Positions 34,982-44,518 of a stretch of 64,000 nucleotides of DNA are shown piece by piece. This DNA comes from Kordia sp. TARA_039_SRF (GTDB lineage: Bacteria; Bacteroidota; Bacteroidia; Flavobacteriales; Flavobacteriaceae). The notes below the pieces were generated by a model. That model saw only the letters and a list, made by a program, of their open reading frames with translations. It was not told where the DNA came from and searched no databases. Each line of letters opens with the position of its first letter. Within the stretch, counting starts at the first letter, position 1. The translations under genes and the position numbers were made by a program. The stretch spans positions 3,899 through 67,898 of the forward strand of contig SMNH02000006.1 in the NCBI GenBank assembly GCA_006383075.2, in the 5' to 3' direction.

Positions 34982-35254
34982 ATGGTATTATTCATAAGTG
35001 GTGGAGAAATATTTGTAATCATGTTGATTGTGGTCATGGTTTTTGGTGCGGATAAAATTCCTGAAATTGCGCGCGGTTTGGGAAAAGGAATGCGCCAATT
35101 AAAAGATGCTACCAACGAAATAAAACATGAAATTCAAAAAAGTGCAGAAGACAACGGAATAGATACTGACATTGCTGGCGATGTTCAAAATGAAATCAAC
35201 AAAGTAAAAGAAGATATAGAAGACATGTCAGGACCGATCAAAAGGCAATTTTAA
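34982..35254 (+). CDS. tatA: Twin-arginine translocase subunit TatA/E
   Basis: TatA oligomers form the pore of the Tat pathway, which exports folded proteins. The 90-residue protein has one N-terminal membrane helix (IFVIMLIVVMVFGADKIPEI), the FG-hinge and an amphipathic helix (ARGLGKGMRQLKDATNEIKH), followed by a polar acidic tail. TatC is not in the window. The gene overlaps the next start by one base (TAATG). Confidence 0.92.
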   Translation: MVLFISGGEIFVIMLIVVMVFGADKIPEIARGLGKGMRQLKDATNEIKHEIQKSAEDNGIDTDIAGDVQNEINKVKEDIEDMSGPIKRQF

Positions 35255-35817
35255 TGCTCGATGAACTATTGATATATGATAAAGAACTTCTCATTTACCT
35301 AAATAACTTAGGAAACTTACAATTTAAAACTTTCTGGCTATTTGTAACCAAATTCATTTATTGGGTTCCTGTTTTGGTGCTTATTTTTTACAAAATCCAC
35401 CAAAAATTCCCAAAAAAACAGGCGCAACTCATCATAGGCTACGGAATCATTATTCTACTTTTTTCCTTGCTCGTTGTTGAAGTTATTAAAATTGGCATAG
35501 AACGTATGCGACCGTGCAATGATGCTTCGGTAGCACCATTTCTAAACGTCATTATTCAGCCAAAAAATTATAGTTTTTTCTCAGGGCATGCTACGGTTTC
35601 AGTGGCATTGACAACCTTTCTTTTTTTAACGTTACGCAAAACACTTCCGTGGATAAAACTCTTGGTTATTTGGCCGTTGCTTTTCATGTACAGTCGCTTG
35701 TACTTCGGTGTACATTATCCGTCGGACATCCTCACAGGAATCATAGTAGGAATATTGATTGGAATTGCATTTCATCGAATTTGTAATGCGCGCATAGTAA
35801 AATTGCGAATTTATTAA
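35254..35817 (+). CDS. Membrane PAP2-family phosphatase
   Basis: This 187-residue integral membrane phosphatase may act on a lipid such as undecaprenyl pyrophosphate or phosphatidic acid derivatives. All three PAP2 motifs are visible: KIGIERMRP (KxxxxxxRP), FFSGHA (the SGH motif) and SRLYFGVHYPSD (SRxxxxxHxxxD). Four to five hydrophobic helices. Translationally coupled to tatA. Confidence 0.9.
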   Translation: MLDELLIYDKELLIYLNNLGNLQFKTFWLFVTKFIYWVPVLVLIFYKIHQKFPKKQAQLIIGYGIIILLFSLLVVEVIKIGIERMRPCNDASVAPFLNVIIQPKNYSFFSGHATVSVALTTFLFLTLRKTLPWIKLLVIWPLLFMYSRLYFGVHYPSDILTGIIVGILIGIAFHRICNARIVKLRIY

Positions 35818-35854
35818 TATATTCGTTAAAATTTTAACCAATCAACAATTAAGC

Positions 35855-37366
35855 ATGAAAAAACTTAACCTAAGACTAGCCGTATTAGTAGCGGCTTTCA
35901 GTGTAATTTCTTGTTCAAACGATCCTGCAATCGAAACACTAGAAGAAAACAGCGTAGTAACGCTACAAAAAACACCGTTGACACCAACACAAATCAATGC
36001 CAAAATTAACGAAACCGTTTCCAGTCGCGAACGCTTTGAGTGGACAAATATGGACGCACATACCATTTGGAGTGCTACAGTTCATGGCGATCAAATCCTA
36101 ACAATTGGTTATGGAAGCGATGACAATGATTTCAACAAAGAAAACTCAAATGCTGAAAACATCAAGAATAGACTTCTTCAACGAATCGTAGCTGTAGAAG
36201 GCAACGGACAAAAAGCAACCAAAGACGTTCTGTTAGAAGAAGACGATAAACTCAATATTATTGATGTAAAAATTGAAGACTTAGAAACGGTCATTGATTT
36301 ACTATCGCAAAAAGGAATTCGTTACATTGAGCCAACAGGCTATCGATACTTAGACCATGAAGTGACAGCAAAATCTGGAGCAGGTTGCGGATATGAAACT
36401 GCTACACTAAACTCAGCAGATTATACAACGGTAGCGCCAGGAGCCAAAGTATCTTGGACGTTTTACGAACATAACATTCCAGCTGCGTGGAGTTATAGTA
36501 CAGGCTCAGGAGTTGGTATCGGAGTTATTGATACAGGATTAACACCAAACAATTCTTTGATGAATGGAAGTTTTAATGACGGATATTCTTCAGGAAGATA
36601 CGTTCAAAAATATGGAACGTTTGTAGATTCATTTTGGCCTTGGTCAACAAGTACAGATGGTCCAAACGACAAATGTGGACACGGAACTAGCATGACAGCA
36701 GTAGCTACTGCGCCTAGAAATAACAACGGAATGCCAGTCGGAGTTGCATATAATTCAAATTTAATTAGTTATCGTGGAACAAAAAATGTACTTTTAGACG
36801 GTTATCACGAACAAAAAGGGGTAGCAAACGCTCTAAAAGCTTTAGGAAACAGAAGTGACGTAAAGATAATTTCGATGTCTATTGGACATATTATTTCGGT
36901 AGGAAGAATCAAGGATGCCGTGCGATATGCAAACAATAGAGGAAAATTAATCTTTGCAGCTGGTGGAACTTCCACAACTTTCACTAACTTTGTAGGAGTT
37001 ATATTTCCTGCATGGATGGACGAAACAGTAGCCGTAACAGGAGTAACTGATGCAAGTTACTATAAAGAATGCGATGTTTGTCACAAAGGAGGCGATATTG
37101 ATTTCACCGTAGTAATGCAACGTCACGGAAACGGAAGTAGAACAACGCCAGTATTAAGTTACTATAACGGACAAACAGATTATGTAGGAGGTTCGTCAGT
37201 AGCAACGGCAACAACAGCAGGAATCGCGGCCTTAGTATGGTCTAGACATCCAGGCTGGTCAAAAACACAGGTATTAAACAGATTGAAACAATCTGCAGAT
37301 TTCTATCCATCTAAAAACTCACAATATGGATATGGAAATATAGACGCATTGCAGGCAGTTCAGTAG
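35855..37366 (+). CDS. S8 subtilisin-like peptidase lipoprotein
   Basis: The 503-residue protein has a lipobox (SVISC, Cys20), a roughly 150-residue acidic pro-region and a subtilase domain. The catalytic triad is Asp226 (GVIDTG), His276 (CGHGTSM) and Ser448 (GGSSVATA, replacing the usual GTSMA). Expected on the periplasmic side or cell surface as a serine protease. Monocistronic, with a terminator downstream. Confidence 0.92.
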   Translation: MKKLNLRLAVLVAAFSVISCSNDPAIETLEENSVVTLQKTPLTPTQINAKINETVSSRERFEWTNMDAHTIWSATVHGDQILTIGYGSDDNDFNKENSNAENIKNRLLQRIVAVEGNGQKATKDVLLEEDDKLNIIDVKIEDLETVIDLLSQKGIRYIEPTGYRYLDHEVTAKSGAGCGYETATLNSADYTTVAPGAKVSWTFYEHNIPAAWSYSTGSGVGIGVIDTGLTPNNSLMNGSFNDGYSSGRYVQKYGTFVDSFWPWSTSTDGPNDKCGHGTSMTAVATAPRNNNGMPVGVAYNSNLISYRGTKNVLLDGYHEQKGVANALKALGNRSDVKIISMSIGHIISVGRIKDAVRYANNRGKLIFAAGGTSTTFTNFVGVIFPAWMDETVAVTGVTDASYYKECDVCHKGGDIDFTVVMQRHGNGSRTTPVLSYYNGQTDYVGGSSVATATTAGIAALVWSRHPGWSKTQVLNRLKQSADFYPSKNSQYGYGNIDALQAVQ

Positions 37367-37400
37367 AACAGTTGGCATATTTAGTTTAGTAAATAGGGAG

Positions 37401-37431
37401 AAACTCTCGTCGTAATGGCGAGAGTTTTTTT
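37401..37431 (+). terminator. Terminator after the S8 peptidase gene
   Basis: AAACTCTCG (37401-37409) pairs with CGAGAGTTT (37419-37427), and a T run follows. 35 nt after the stop. Confidence 0.88.
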
Positions 37432-37473
37432 ATGCTTTTAAATGATGCTAGTTTTTTAATAAATCAAGAAACA

Positions 37474-37497
37474 CCAAAAACCAAACATCCAAAACCC
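37474..37497 (-). repeat. G-rich 3'-UTR tract, copy 4 (divergent)
   Basis: On the minus strand, immediately after the O-methyltransferase stop, there is GGGTTTTGGATGTTTGG followed by TTTTTGG: four G runs with T-rich spacers, related in plan to copies 1-3 but less similar. Confidence 0.45.
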
Positions 37498-37498
37498 A

Positions 37499-38140
37499 TC
37501 AAACAATCCTACTAATCGTCAAACCATCGCGAATCGGTAATACAACCGTTTCTACACGTGCGTCTTCTTTTAAAAGTGAATTATATTCTAAAAGTGCTTT
37601 GGTGGAAATATCATTTTTCTGTAATGGCTCAATTACTTTTCCGCTCCACAAAACATTATCGGACAAAATCACGCCATTCGGTTGCATCTTTTCAATAATC
37701 GCATGAAAATAAGCTGGATAATTTGGTTTATCAGCGTCAATAAACACCAAATCAAAACGTAGGTCCATATCGGGAATAATCTCCAAAGCATTTCCCGTAT
37801 ATTGATGAATTCGCTTGCCATAATCAGAAGCGTCAAAATACTTGCGTTGAAAATCGTGCAGCTCTTCGTTGATGTCAATTGTATGCAATTCGCCATCGGC
37901 TTTCATGCCTTCTGCCAAACACAAAGCGGAATAGCCTGTGTAGGTTCCGATTTCCAGAATGTTTTTGGGCGAAATCAATTTAGACAACATACTCAACAAA
38001 CGCCCTTGATAATGTCCGCTCAACATGCGCGGCTGCAACACCTTCTGATACGTTTCGCGAGTTAAGGCTTTCAATAACGCTGGTTCGTCTTCCGAATGGG
38101 TAACTACATAATCGTCTAAAGCTTCTGGAATAAAATGCAT
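37499..38140 (-). CDS. Class I O-methyltransferase (COMT-like)
   Basis: The SAM-binding core is ILEIGTYTGYSALCLAEGM, with LHTIDINEE, the metal-binding DLVFIDADKPNY and ILSDNVLWSGKV, the pattern of Mg2+-dependent catechol or caffeoyl-CoA-type O-methyltransferases. I take the ATG at 38140 (MHFIPEALDDYV), giving 213 residues. The longer frame to 38266 adds a non-homologous stretch overlapping kynU upstream DNA. Divergent from kynU; a substrate from aromatic amino acid metabolism is possible but unproven. Confidence 0.9.
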   Translation of the reverse strand: MHFIPEALDDYVVTHSEDEPALLKALTRETYQKVLQPRMLSGHYQGRLLSMLSKLISPKNILEIGTYTGYSALCLAEGMKADGELHTIDINEELHDFQRKYFDASDYGKRIHQYTGNALEIIPDMDLRFDLVFIDADKPNYPAYFHAIIEKMQPNGVILSDNVLWSGKVIEPLQKNDISTKALLEYNSLLKEDARVETVVLPIRDGLTISRIV

Positions 38141-38264
38141 GACTACTAATTTTCTACAAAAATATCGATTAAAAAAGAAATCGCGCAAAAGTAAATTACA
38201 AAATGACATATATCTTTTTATTACCAAAATGGAATGCGTATTTTTGAGGAAAATAGCATTGCAC

Positions 38265-39524
38265 ATGTTTCAAAATACATTGGCGTTTGCACAAGCACAA
38301 GACGCAAAAGATCCTTTAAAAAACTACCGAACAAAATTTCACATTCCCAAAGATGCTGATGGAAACGAATGGTTATATTTCTGTGGGAATTCGCTCGGAT
38401 TGCAACCTAAAATTACGCAAGAATATATTCAACAAGAGTTGAACGATTGGGCAAATTTAGGTGTAGAAGGACATTTTGATGCGAAAAATCCGTGGATGCC
38501 TTATCATGAGTTTCTCACGGAAAACATGGCAAAAATAGTAGGCGCAAAACCTATCGAAGTCGTGATTATGAACACGCTAACGACAAATCTTCACTTGTTG
38601 ATGGTGTCGTTCTACCAACCGACAAAAACCAAATACAAAATCGTCATAGAAAGTGATGCTTTTCCGTCGGACAGATATGCGGTAGAATCACAATTAAAAT
38701 TTCACGGTTTCAATCCGAAAGAAGGCTTGCTAGAATGGAAACCGCGTGAAGGAGAAGAATTGTTACGCATGGAAGATTTGGAAGCCATGCTCAACGAACA
38801 TGGAGACGAAATTGCATTGTTGATGATTGGCGGCGTGAATTATTACACAGGACAATATCTCGACATCAAAAAAATAGCGGAACTCGGTCATGCAAAAGGC
38901 GCGATGGTCGGAATTGATTTGGCGCATGGAGCAGGAAACATTCAACCGAATTTGCACGATTCTAATGTAGATTTTGCCGCTTGGTGTACGTATAAATATC
39001 TCAACTCCGGACCAGGAAGTTTGGCAGGATTGTTTGTACACGAAAAACATGCGCACAACAAAGAATTGCATCGTTTTGCGGGTTGGTGGGGACACGATAA
39101 GGAAACGCGTTTCAACATGCGCTACGATTTCAATCCGATTCCAGGCGCGGAAAGTTGGCAATTGAGCAATCCGCCAATATTATCAATGGCAGCAATAAAA
39201 GCGTCACTAGATATGTTTAATGAAGTGGGAATGGACGCTTTGCGCGAAAAATCTAAAAACTTAACGGCGTATTTTGAATATTTGATTAACGAGATTGATA
39301 CCAATCGCATCAAAATCATTACGCCATTAAATCCTGACGAAAGAGGTTGTCAATTGTCAATTCAAGTTCAACATGCAGACAAATCTTTACATCAACAACT
39401 GTTAGACAAACATATTATTTCCGATTGGCGCGAACCTGATGTGATTCGATGTGCGCCAGTGCCATTGTACAATTCATTTGAAGATGTGTACAAAATGGTA
39501 GACGAACTCAAAAAATGCTTATAA
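38265..39524 (+). CDS. kynU: Kynureninase
   Basis: KynU is a PLP enzyme cutting 3-hydroxykynurenine (or kynurenine) to 3-hydroxyanthranilate (or anthranilate) and alanine. The ATG at 38265 (MFQNTLAFAQAQD) gives 419 residues, the usual length. The longer frame from 38139 adds a basic extension not found in the family. Signature blocks are YFCGNSLGLQP, GIDLAHGAGN and WCTYKYLNSGPG, with PLP-binding Lys244. It lies 1 nt before kmo, forming the first two steps of a kynurenine-degradation cluster. Confidence 0.95.
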   Translation: MFQNTLAFAQAQDAKDPLKNYRTKFHIPKDADGNEWLYFCGNSLGLQPKITQEYIQQELNDWANLGVEGHFDAKNPWMPYHEFLTENMAKIVGAKPIEVVIMNTLTTNLHLLMVSFYQPTKTKYKIVIESDAFPSDRYAVESQLKFHGFNPKEGLLEWKPREGEELLRMEDLEAMLNEHGDEIALLMIGGVNYYTGQYLDIKKIAELGHAKGAMVGIDLAHGAGNIQPNLHDSNVDFAAWCTYKYLNSGPGSLAGLFVHEKHAHNKELHRFAGWWGHDKETRFNMRYDFNPIPGAESWQLSNPPILSMAAIKASLDMFNEVGMDALREKSKNLTAYFEYLINEIDTNRIKIITPLNPDERGCQLSIQVQHADKSLHQQLLDKHIISDWREPDVIRCAPVPLYNSFEDVYKMVDELKKCL

Positions 39525-39525
39525 G

Positions 39526-40926
39526 ATGGAAAAGAAGGAAAACATACTGATTATTGGCGCAGGATTGTGCGGCTCTTTGTTGGCGTTGCGTTTGGGACAG
39601 CGCGGTTATAAAGTGACTGTGATGGAAAGTCGTCCCGATTTACGAAAAGTAGACATTTCTGCAGGAAGATCCATCAACTTAGCATTTTCTGATCGTGGCA
39701 TCAAAGCCATGAATATGGTGGGAATCGCGGATAAAGTCATGCCATTGTGCATTCCGATGCATGGACGTTTGGTGCACGATGTGGAAGGAAATTCGTTTAT
39801 GTCCAACTATTCGGGACGTGAAGGCGAATATATCAATTCCATTTCGCGAGGTGATTTGAACGCGTTGTTATTGACAGAAGCCGAAGCGCACGAAGCTGTA
39901 AACATCCACTTTAACAAAAAATGTACTGGCGTTGATATTGAAAACAATGTGGCTTCTTTTTACTGTTATGAAACAAAGAAAGACATGGAAGTTGCTGCAG
40001 ATGTTATTTTTGGAGCAGATGGCGCAGGTTCCGCATTGCGAAAAAGTTACTATTTGGAGCGTAAATTTTTATTCAGCTATTCACAAAACTATTTAACCCA
40101 CGGATATAAAGAATTAAGCATTCCACCAACGGCAACAGGTGGATTCCGAACGGAGAAAAACGCACTGCATATTTGGCCACGCGGAGATTATATGATTATT
40201 GCGCTGCCGAATTTAGATGGAAGTTTTACGGTAACGTTGTTTTTATCGTATGATGAAGGCGAATACAACTTCAACAATATTACAACGCCAGAACGTGTAC
40301 AGGAATTCTTTGAAGCACAATTTCCAGATTTGCTACCACTGATTCCAGAGTTGACGAAAGAATACTTTGAAAATCCGACTGCACCTTTGGGAACTGTAAA
40401 ATGTTCGCCATGGTCGTATAAAAATAACACCTTATTAATGGGCGATGCAGCACACGCCATTGTTCCGTTTTACGGACAAGGGATGAATGCTTCTTTTGAA
40501 GATGTCGTAGTGTTGGATGCGGTTTTAGACCAACACGAAGGCGATTGGGAAGCAGTTTTTAAAGCGTATGAGAAAATACGTAAAAAAGATACGGATGCCA
40601 TTGCCGATTTAGCCATTGACAATTACTATGAAATGCGCGACCATGTGGCGAATCCGATTTTTAAGGAAAAACGAAAATTGGAAATGGATTTGGAAAAAAA
40701 CTTCCCTGAGCAGTATTTTTCCAAATATTCGATGGTGACGTTCAATGAAGATATTCCATACAGTAAAGCCATGCAAATTGGGCGTGCGCAAGACAAAGCT
40801 TTGTTAAATATGATTGCTGATGACGAAATCGACACAACAGAAGATTTACACGCAATTCTTAAAAAAGTTCAAGCAGAAACGAATGAAATTTTAGAGGAAG
40901 ATAGTGTTGCGAAGATGAAACATTAA
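39526..40926 (+). CDS. kmo: Kynurenine 3-monooxygenase
   Basis: KMO is an FAD monooxygenase hydroxylating kynurenine to 3-hydroxykynurenine with NADPH and O2. The 466-residue protein has the FAD motif IIGAGLCGSLLALRLGQRG, the kynurenine-specific RSINLAFSDRGIKA, the block around GADGAGSALRKSY and GDAAHAIVPFYGQGMNASFED. The C-terminal part resembles the membrane-associating tail of the family. Co-transcribed with kynU; convergent with the TPM genes 11 nt away. Confidence 0.95.
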   Translation: MEKKENILIIGAGLCGSLLALRLGQRGYKVTVMESRPDLRKVDISAGRSINLAFSDRGIKAMNMVGIADKVMPLCIPMHGRLVHDVEGNSFMSNYSGREGEYINSISRGDLNALLLTEAEAHEAVNIHFNKKCTGVDIENNVASFYCYETKKDMEVAADVIFGADGAGSALRKSYYLERKFLFSYSQNYLTHGYKELSIPPTATGGFRTEKNALHIWPRGDYMIIALPNLDGSFTVTLFLSYDEGEYNFNNITTPERVQEFFEAQFPDLLPLIPELTKEYFENPTAPLGTVKCSPWSYKNNTLLMGDAAHAIVPFYGQGMNASFEDVVVLDAVLDQHEGDWEAVFKAYEKIRKKDTDAIADLAIDNYYEMRDHVANPIFKEKRKLEMDLEKNFPEQYFSKYSMVTFNEDIPYSKAMQIGRAQDKALLNMIADDEIDTTEDLHAILKKVQAETNEILEEDSVAKMKH

Positions 40927-40937
40927 ACGAATAGAAC

Positions 40938-41465
40938 TTACGATTCTTTCAACTCTTTAATAATTTCTTGAATTCCCTTTTCGAAACCTGTAAAGAAGTC
41001 GTTTTTCTTAAACTCAGGCACAATCACTTGGTTGATGATTTCGAGTGCTTCTTCATCGGTGAGTTTATGCATCACTCCAACGTCATTATGAATCCAAATG
41101 CGGCGGTCTTTCATGTATAATGCAATCAAAACGCCATTATTTTTATTTTCTTCGCCAATTTCCCAGTGATTCGATAAATCCAACGAATATTCTACCAAAC
41201 CAGAATATCCTTGTAGTGACGTTAGCGTAACAATAACGATTTCGTCTGTGGTAGTTGCTTTGTGTTTTTGAATTAATTGAAGTAAATCGGCTTCTTGTTT
41301 TTTAGATAAGATGTTATCATAATCGTTCACACTTCCTTTCAAAGTAGGGAAGTCAACCTTGGCAGCATGTTTGCCAATAAATGACTTGGAGTGCATTTTA
41401 TGCGTAGCTTCACAGCTAAAACAAAGCACAATTAGCAGGCAGAGCAGTAGGCGTTTACATATCAT
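40938..41465 (-). CDS. TPM-domain lipoprotein, copy 1
   Basis: The 175-residue protein has a lipobox (VLCFSC, Cys18) and one TPM domain (VNDYDNILSKKQEADLLQLI, then TTDEIVIVTLTSLQGYSGLV and NNGVLIALYMKDRRIWI). TPM domains are found in thylakoid TLP18.3-type phosphatases and bacterial envelope proteins; activity here is unknown. There is no C-terminal membrane helix. It is a tandem paralogue of the next gene, with the same signal, domain and length. Confidence 0.87.
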   Translation of the reverse strand: MICKRLLLCLLIVLCFSCEATHKMHSKSFIGKHAAKVDFPTLKGSVNDYDNILSKKQEADLLQLIQKHKATTTDEIVIVTLTSLQGYSGLVEYSLDLSNHWEIGEENKNNGVLIALYMKDRRIWIHNDVGVMHKLTDEEALEIINQVIVPEFKKNDFFTGFEKGIQEIIKELKES

Positions 41466-41594
41466 GGCGGGCTATTAAAAATCAATTGGGTTCTTGCAAG
41501 ATAAGAAAATCAACGATACATCGTTTAAAATTAATCATTTAAATAGCAAATTTTCGATGAAATGAACTCTGGAATTAACTTTTTAAAAAGAAAA

Positions 41595-42131
41595 TTAGTC
41601 TTCTGTTTTATTGACTTCTCTAATAATTGCTTCAATTCCTCTGTAGACACCTTTGTAATAATCGCTTCTTCTAAACTCAGGAATTATCTTAGATTTAATA
41701 ATATAACTTGTTTCAGCGTCTGTTAGCTTTTCTACCATTCCATCGCCATTTTGTATCCACAGTTTTTTACCATCTGCATGAATTGAGATGAGTACGCCGT
41801 TGCTTTTTTCTTTTTGTCCAACGCCCCAATAATTTGCCAAATCCAACGAATACTTTTCAATATCCGTGTACGTTCCTAAATCATTCACCGTTACCACAGC
41901 AATCTGATTGGTAGTCGCAGCTTCGTGTAATTTGATAAGTTTTAGTAAATCTGCTCGTTCCGTTTCGGAAAAAATACTATCAAAATCATTGACAAAACCG
42001 ACAGGTTTCGGGAAAATTTCACTGGTAGCGTCTTTATCAAAATTAGGAAATGTTGCGGGTGTATTTTTGCATGAAAAACAAAAAATGACACAACAAAGGA
42101 GTAGAATATGTTTATAGTTCATAAATAACAA
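41595..42131 (-). CDS. TPM-domain lipoprotein, copy 2
   Basis: The 178-residue TPM protein has a lipobox (IFCFSC) and the same layout as its downstream paralogue (VNDFDSIFSETERADLLKLI, NNGVLI-type core read here as SNGVLISIHADGKKLWI). Met4 (42122) is an equally likely start and gives a more compact signal. Duplication of this gene probably occurred in place. It lies 8 nt downstream of the dienelactone-hydrolase-like gene. Confidence 0.87.
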   Translation of the reverse strand: MLFMNYKHILLLCCVIFCFSCKNTPATFPNFDKDATSEIFPKPVGFVNDFDSIFSETERADLLKLIKLHEAATTNQIAVVTVNDLGTYTDIEKYSLDLANYWGVGQKEKSNGVLISIHADGKKLWIQNGDGMVEKLTDAETSYIIKSKIIPEFRRSDYYKGVYRGIEAIIREVNKTED

Positions 42132-42139
42132 TTAAAAAA

Positions 42140-43027
42140 TTACACCAATTTCTCTTTAAAAAAATCAATCGTTCGTTTCCACGCTAAGGTTGCAGCTTTT
42201 TTATCATAACGAGGTGTCGTATTGTTGTGAAATCCGTGGTTGACGTTTGGATAAAAATGTGCCGTATGTTCTATGTTGTTAGCTTTTAATACCTTTTCAA
42301 AAGCTTCCCAACCTGCATTGACGCGCGTATCTAATTCGGCATATTGCAATAATAAAGGCGCTTTGATTTTGGCAGCATCCTCGTCACTTGGTTGTCGTCC
42401 GTAGAAAGGAACTGCGGCTTTTAAATCGCTTAATCGGACAGCCATCATGTTGGAAATCCAGCCACCAAAGCAAAACCCTACGACTCCGACATTGCCGTCA
42501 CATTGCGGATGATTCTTAACGTATTCAAACGCAGCAATAAAATCTTCCAACATTTCATTACGGTCGCGTTTACGTTGCATAGCTCTACCATCGTCGTCGT
42601 TGCCAGGATAACCGCCAAGTGGCGACAAAGCATCTGGTGCCAGACTGATAAAACCTTCCAAAGCGGTACGTCTGCCCACATCTTCAATATACGGATTCAA
42701 TCCGCGGTTTTCATGTACTATGACAACGCCTGGAATTTTCGTTTTGGTATCTTTCGGAATAGAAAGCAAGCCTTTAATATCGCCACCACCTTTCGGAGAT
42801 TTGTATGTTATGTAATCTGAATCAATATTCGGGTCATCTTTTGCCACTTCCGCAGTCGTTCGGTAATTGGGCGACATAAAACTTAGCAAGGCACCAACCG
42901 TAACACTTCCAGCGGCATACAAGGAAAGTCGCTCCACAAACTGGCGACGCCCAATCTTATTATGCGCATAATCGTCGTATAAATCAAATACTTCTTGGTT
43001 GATATCTTCTTTTTTCAGTTGGCTCAT
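42140..43027 (-). CDS. Dienelactone-hydrolase-family protein with an internal signal-like helix
   Basis: The 295-residue alpha/beta hydrolase has the Cys nucleophile in VGFCFGGW, an acidic site around AELDTRVNAGW and the His in NVNHGFHN. The N-terminal part (KIGRRQFVERLSLYAAGSVT) carries an RRxF-type pattern before a hydrophobic helix, so it may be a Tat substrate anchored to the membrane; tatA is 7 kb away. The substrate is unknown; the name reflects the family, not proven dienelactone activity. Confidence 0.87.
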   Translation of the reverse strand: MSQLKKEDINQEVFDLYDDYAHNKIGRRQFVERLSLYAAGSVTVGALLSFMSPNYRTTAEVAKDDPNIDSDYITYKSPKGGGDIKGLLSIPKDTKTKIPGVVIVHENRGLNPYIEDVGRRTALEGFISLAPDALSPLGGYPGNDDDGRAMQRKRDRNEMLEDFIAAFEYVKNHPQCDGNVGVVGFCFGGWISNMMAVRLSDLKAAVPFYGRQPSDEDAAKIKAPLLLQYAELDTRVNAGWEAFEKVLKANNIEHTAHFYPNVNHGFHNNTTPRYDKKAATLAWKRTIDFFKEKLV

Positions 43028-43096
43028 GATGGTTGGATTTTTTGGTTTGACTTTAAAGTTACGGAAATTTTGGAAGCTTTCTTCTAATTAGATTTA

Positions 43097-43735
43097 TTAA
43101 AGTTTACCCGAGAATGTGTTCTCTGTATCTCTGAGTAACTTCGTAATTATGTCACTATTATATTCTCCTCTTGAGGCGTAGAAGTTTCCATAAGAATCTA
43201 TCAATACAAAACTCCCACAAGGATAAGGAAGTGGTAAAAAAAGTTTCCTTATCGTGTCAAAAGTATCTGGAATCCATTCTAATTTTTTACCATATTTTTC
43301 TATTCCTTCATCAGATTTATACATAAAAAATTGACTCACATTCTTTTCTCTGGAAATTCTTCTTCGATATCCGTTCATTTTTTTCCTAGCAAAGCTAAAA
43401 TCACCACCAGAATTACAACGGTCTTTACCATGATAATAATTAATGACGATAATATGATTTTTAGGTATTTTTTTGTTTGATAAAGAAGTTAATTGTGACC
43501 TTATAGTATCTAATAATGATTTGGAAATTTTTCCTTTCTTATTGTTAATAACCTTTGCATGAATGATTAAACTATCCAACTCTATATGTATTTGATAGGT
43601 GTGATAATGCTCTTTTTTATTAAACTTTTTAATAGTGATTTCTTTTAAATCATCATTCACATAAATTTCTTTCTTCTGTGAATAGACCAAAAAAATAGAG
43701 AGAAAGAATGTGGCTAGTGTTACTTTAAATTTCAT
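43097..43735 (-). CDS. Exported protein of unknown function (212 aa)
   Basis: No family recognised. A signal peptide (MKFKVTLATFFLSIFLVYSQ) is followed by a Lys- and Ile-rich domain (KKIPKNHIIVINYYHGKDRC, then the segment FVLIDSYGNFYASRG). Two cysteines. Codon use appears more AT-rich than the neighbours by eye. The fold may be thioredoxin-like or nuclease-like, but I cannot support either. It stands alone. Confidence 0.75.
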   Translation of the reverse strand: MKFKVTLATFFLSIFLVYSQKKEIYVNDDLKEITIKKFNKKEHYHTYQIHIELDSLIIHAKVINNKKGKISKSLLDTIRSQLTSLSNKKIPKNHIIVINYYHGKDRCNSGGDFSFARKKMNGYRRRISREKNVSQFFMYKSDEGIEKYGKKLEWIPDTFDTIRKLFLPLPYPCGSFVLIDSYGNFYASRGEYNSDIITKLLRDTENTFSGKL

Positions 43736-43905
43736 ATATAAATGTAATCATAATATATAAAACTTGATAAAAACATCTTCTTGTAATAAATGTAGTAAGA
43801 ATTTCCATCTTGGGAATTTGCTACCGCTATTATACAACTAACTTTTAAAACAATACCAAGCCAGATTTCAGTAATAAAACAAAAGAAACAAAAAGACAAA
43901 TCCAT

Positions 43906-43928
43906 ACTTCGACAGGCTCAGTGTAAAC
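43906..43928. repeat. Dispersed intergenic repeat CTTCGACAGGCTCAG, copy 1
   Basis: CTTCGACAGGCTCAGTGTAA with flanks lies 61 nt before the DUF1697 gene. A near-identical copy in the same orientation lies after that gene (44562-44585). The motif is a relative of the palindromic repeats at 47.2-48.5 and 57.4-57.8 kb. Confidence 0.75.
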
Positions 43929-43988
43929 AAACAACAAAAAACAAGAAAAAAGAAAAACCGTATCTTTGAAAACACACAACCAACCAAC

Positions 43989-44510
43989 ATGACTTACATC
44001 GCTATTTTACGCGGAATTAACGTTTCTGGAAGTAAAAAACTGCCCATGGCGGAACTTCGAACATTACTTGCGAAACTCGATTTTCAAAAGGTTCAAACCT
44101 ATATCCAAAGCGGAAATGTAGTATTTACATCGGATGAAAAAAATCAAGAAAAATTAGGAGAACAGATTTCAGAAGCCATCAAAAAGCAGTACGATTATGA
44201 CGTGCCTGTGTTGGTAAAAACAATTGCCGAATGGAAAACAGCAATGGTTAACAATCCGTTTACGGACAAAGATATTTCCAAACAAGCAATAACCTTTTTA
44301 GCAACAACACCCACAGAAACTGACTTTGAAATCGATAGCAAAGACGACGAATTTAAAATCATCAATTCGGAAGTGTATTTGTATTGTCCAAATGGTTTCG
44401 GACGCAGTAAATTGACCAATAATCTGTTTGAACGAAAACTAAAAACTCAAGCCACTACAAGAAACTGGAAAACGATTCATAAATTGTTAGAAATGGCGGA
44501 AGTTCTTTGA
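43989..44510 (+). CDS. DUF1697 family protein
   Basis: The 173-residue cytoplasmic protein starts MTYIAILRGINVSGSKKLPM, followed by MAELRTLLAKLDF and QTYIQSGNVVF, the diagnostic DUF1697 pattern. No enzymatic function is known for the family. The gene is bracketed by two direct copies of a 20-nt intergenic repeat and followed by a G-rich tract, suggesting that this piece of DNA may have moved as a unit. Confidence 0.9.
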   Translation: MTYIAILRGINVSGSKKLPMAELRTLLAKLDFQKVQTYIQSGNVVFTSDEKNQEKLGEQISEAIKKQYDYDVPVLVKTIAEWKTAMVNNPFTDKDISKQAITFLATTPTETDFEIDSKDDEFKIINSEVYLYCPNGFGRSKLTNNLFERKLKTQATTRNWKTIHKLLEMAEVL

Positions 44511-44518
44511 AGTTTTTA

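Noticed and set aside
38139-38264. N-terminal extension of kynureninase
   Set aside because: The extension is basic and hydrophobic with no family match and overlaps the divergent O-methyltransferase start; the ATG at 38265 gives the normal length.
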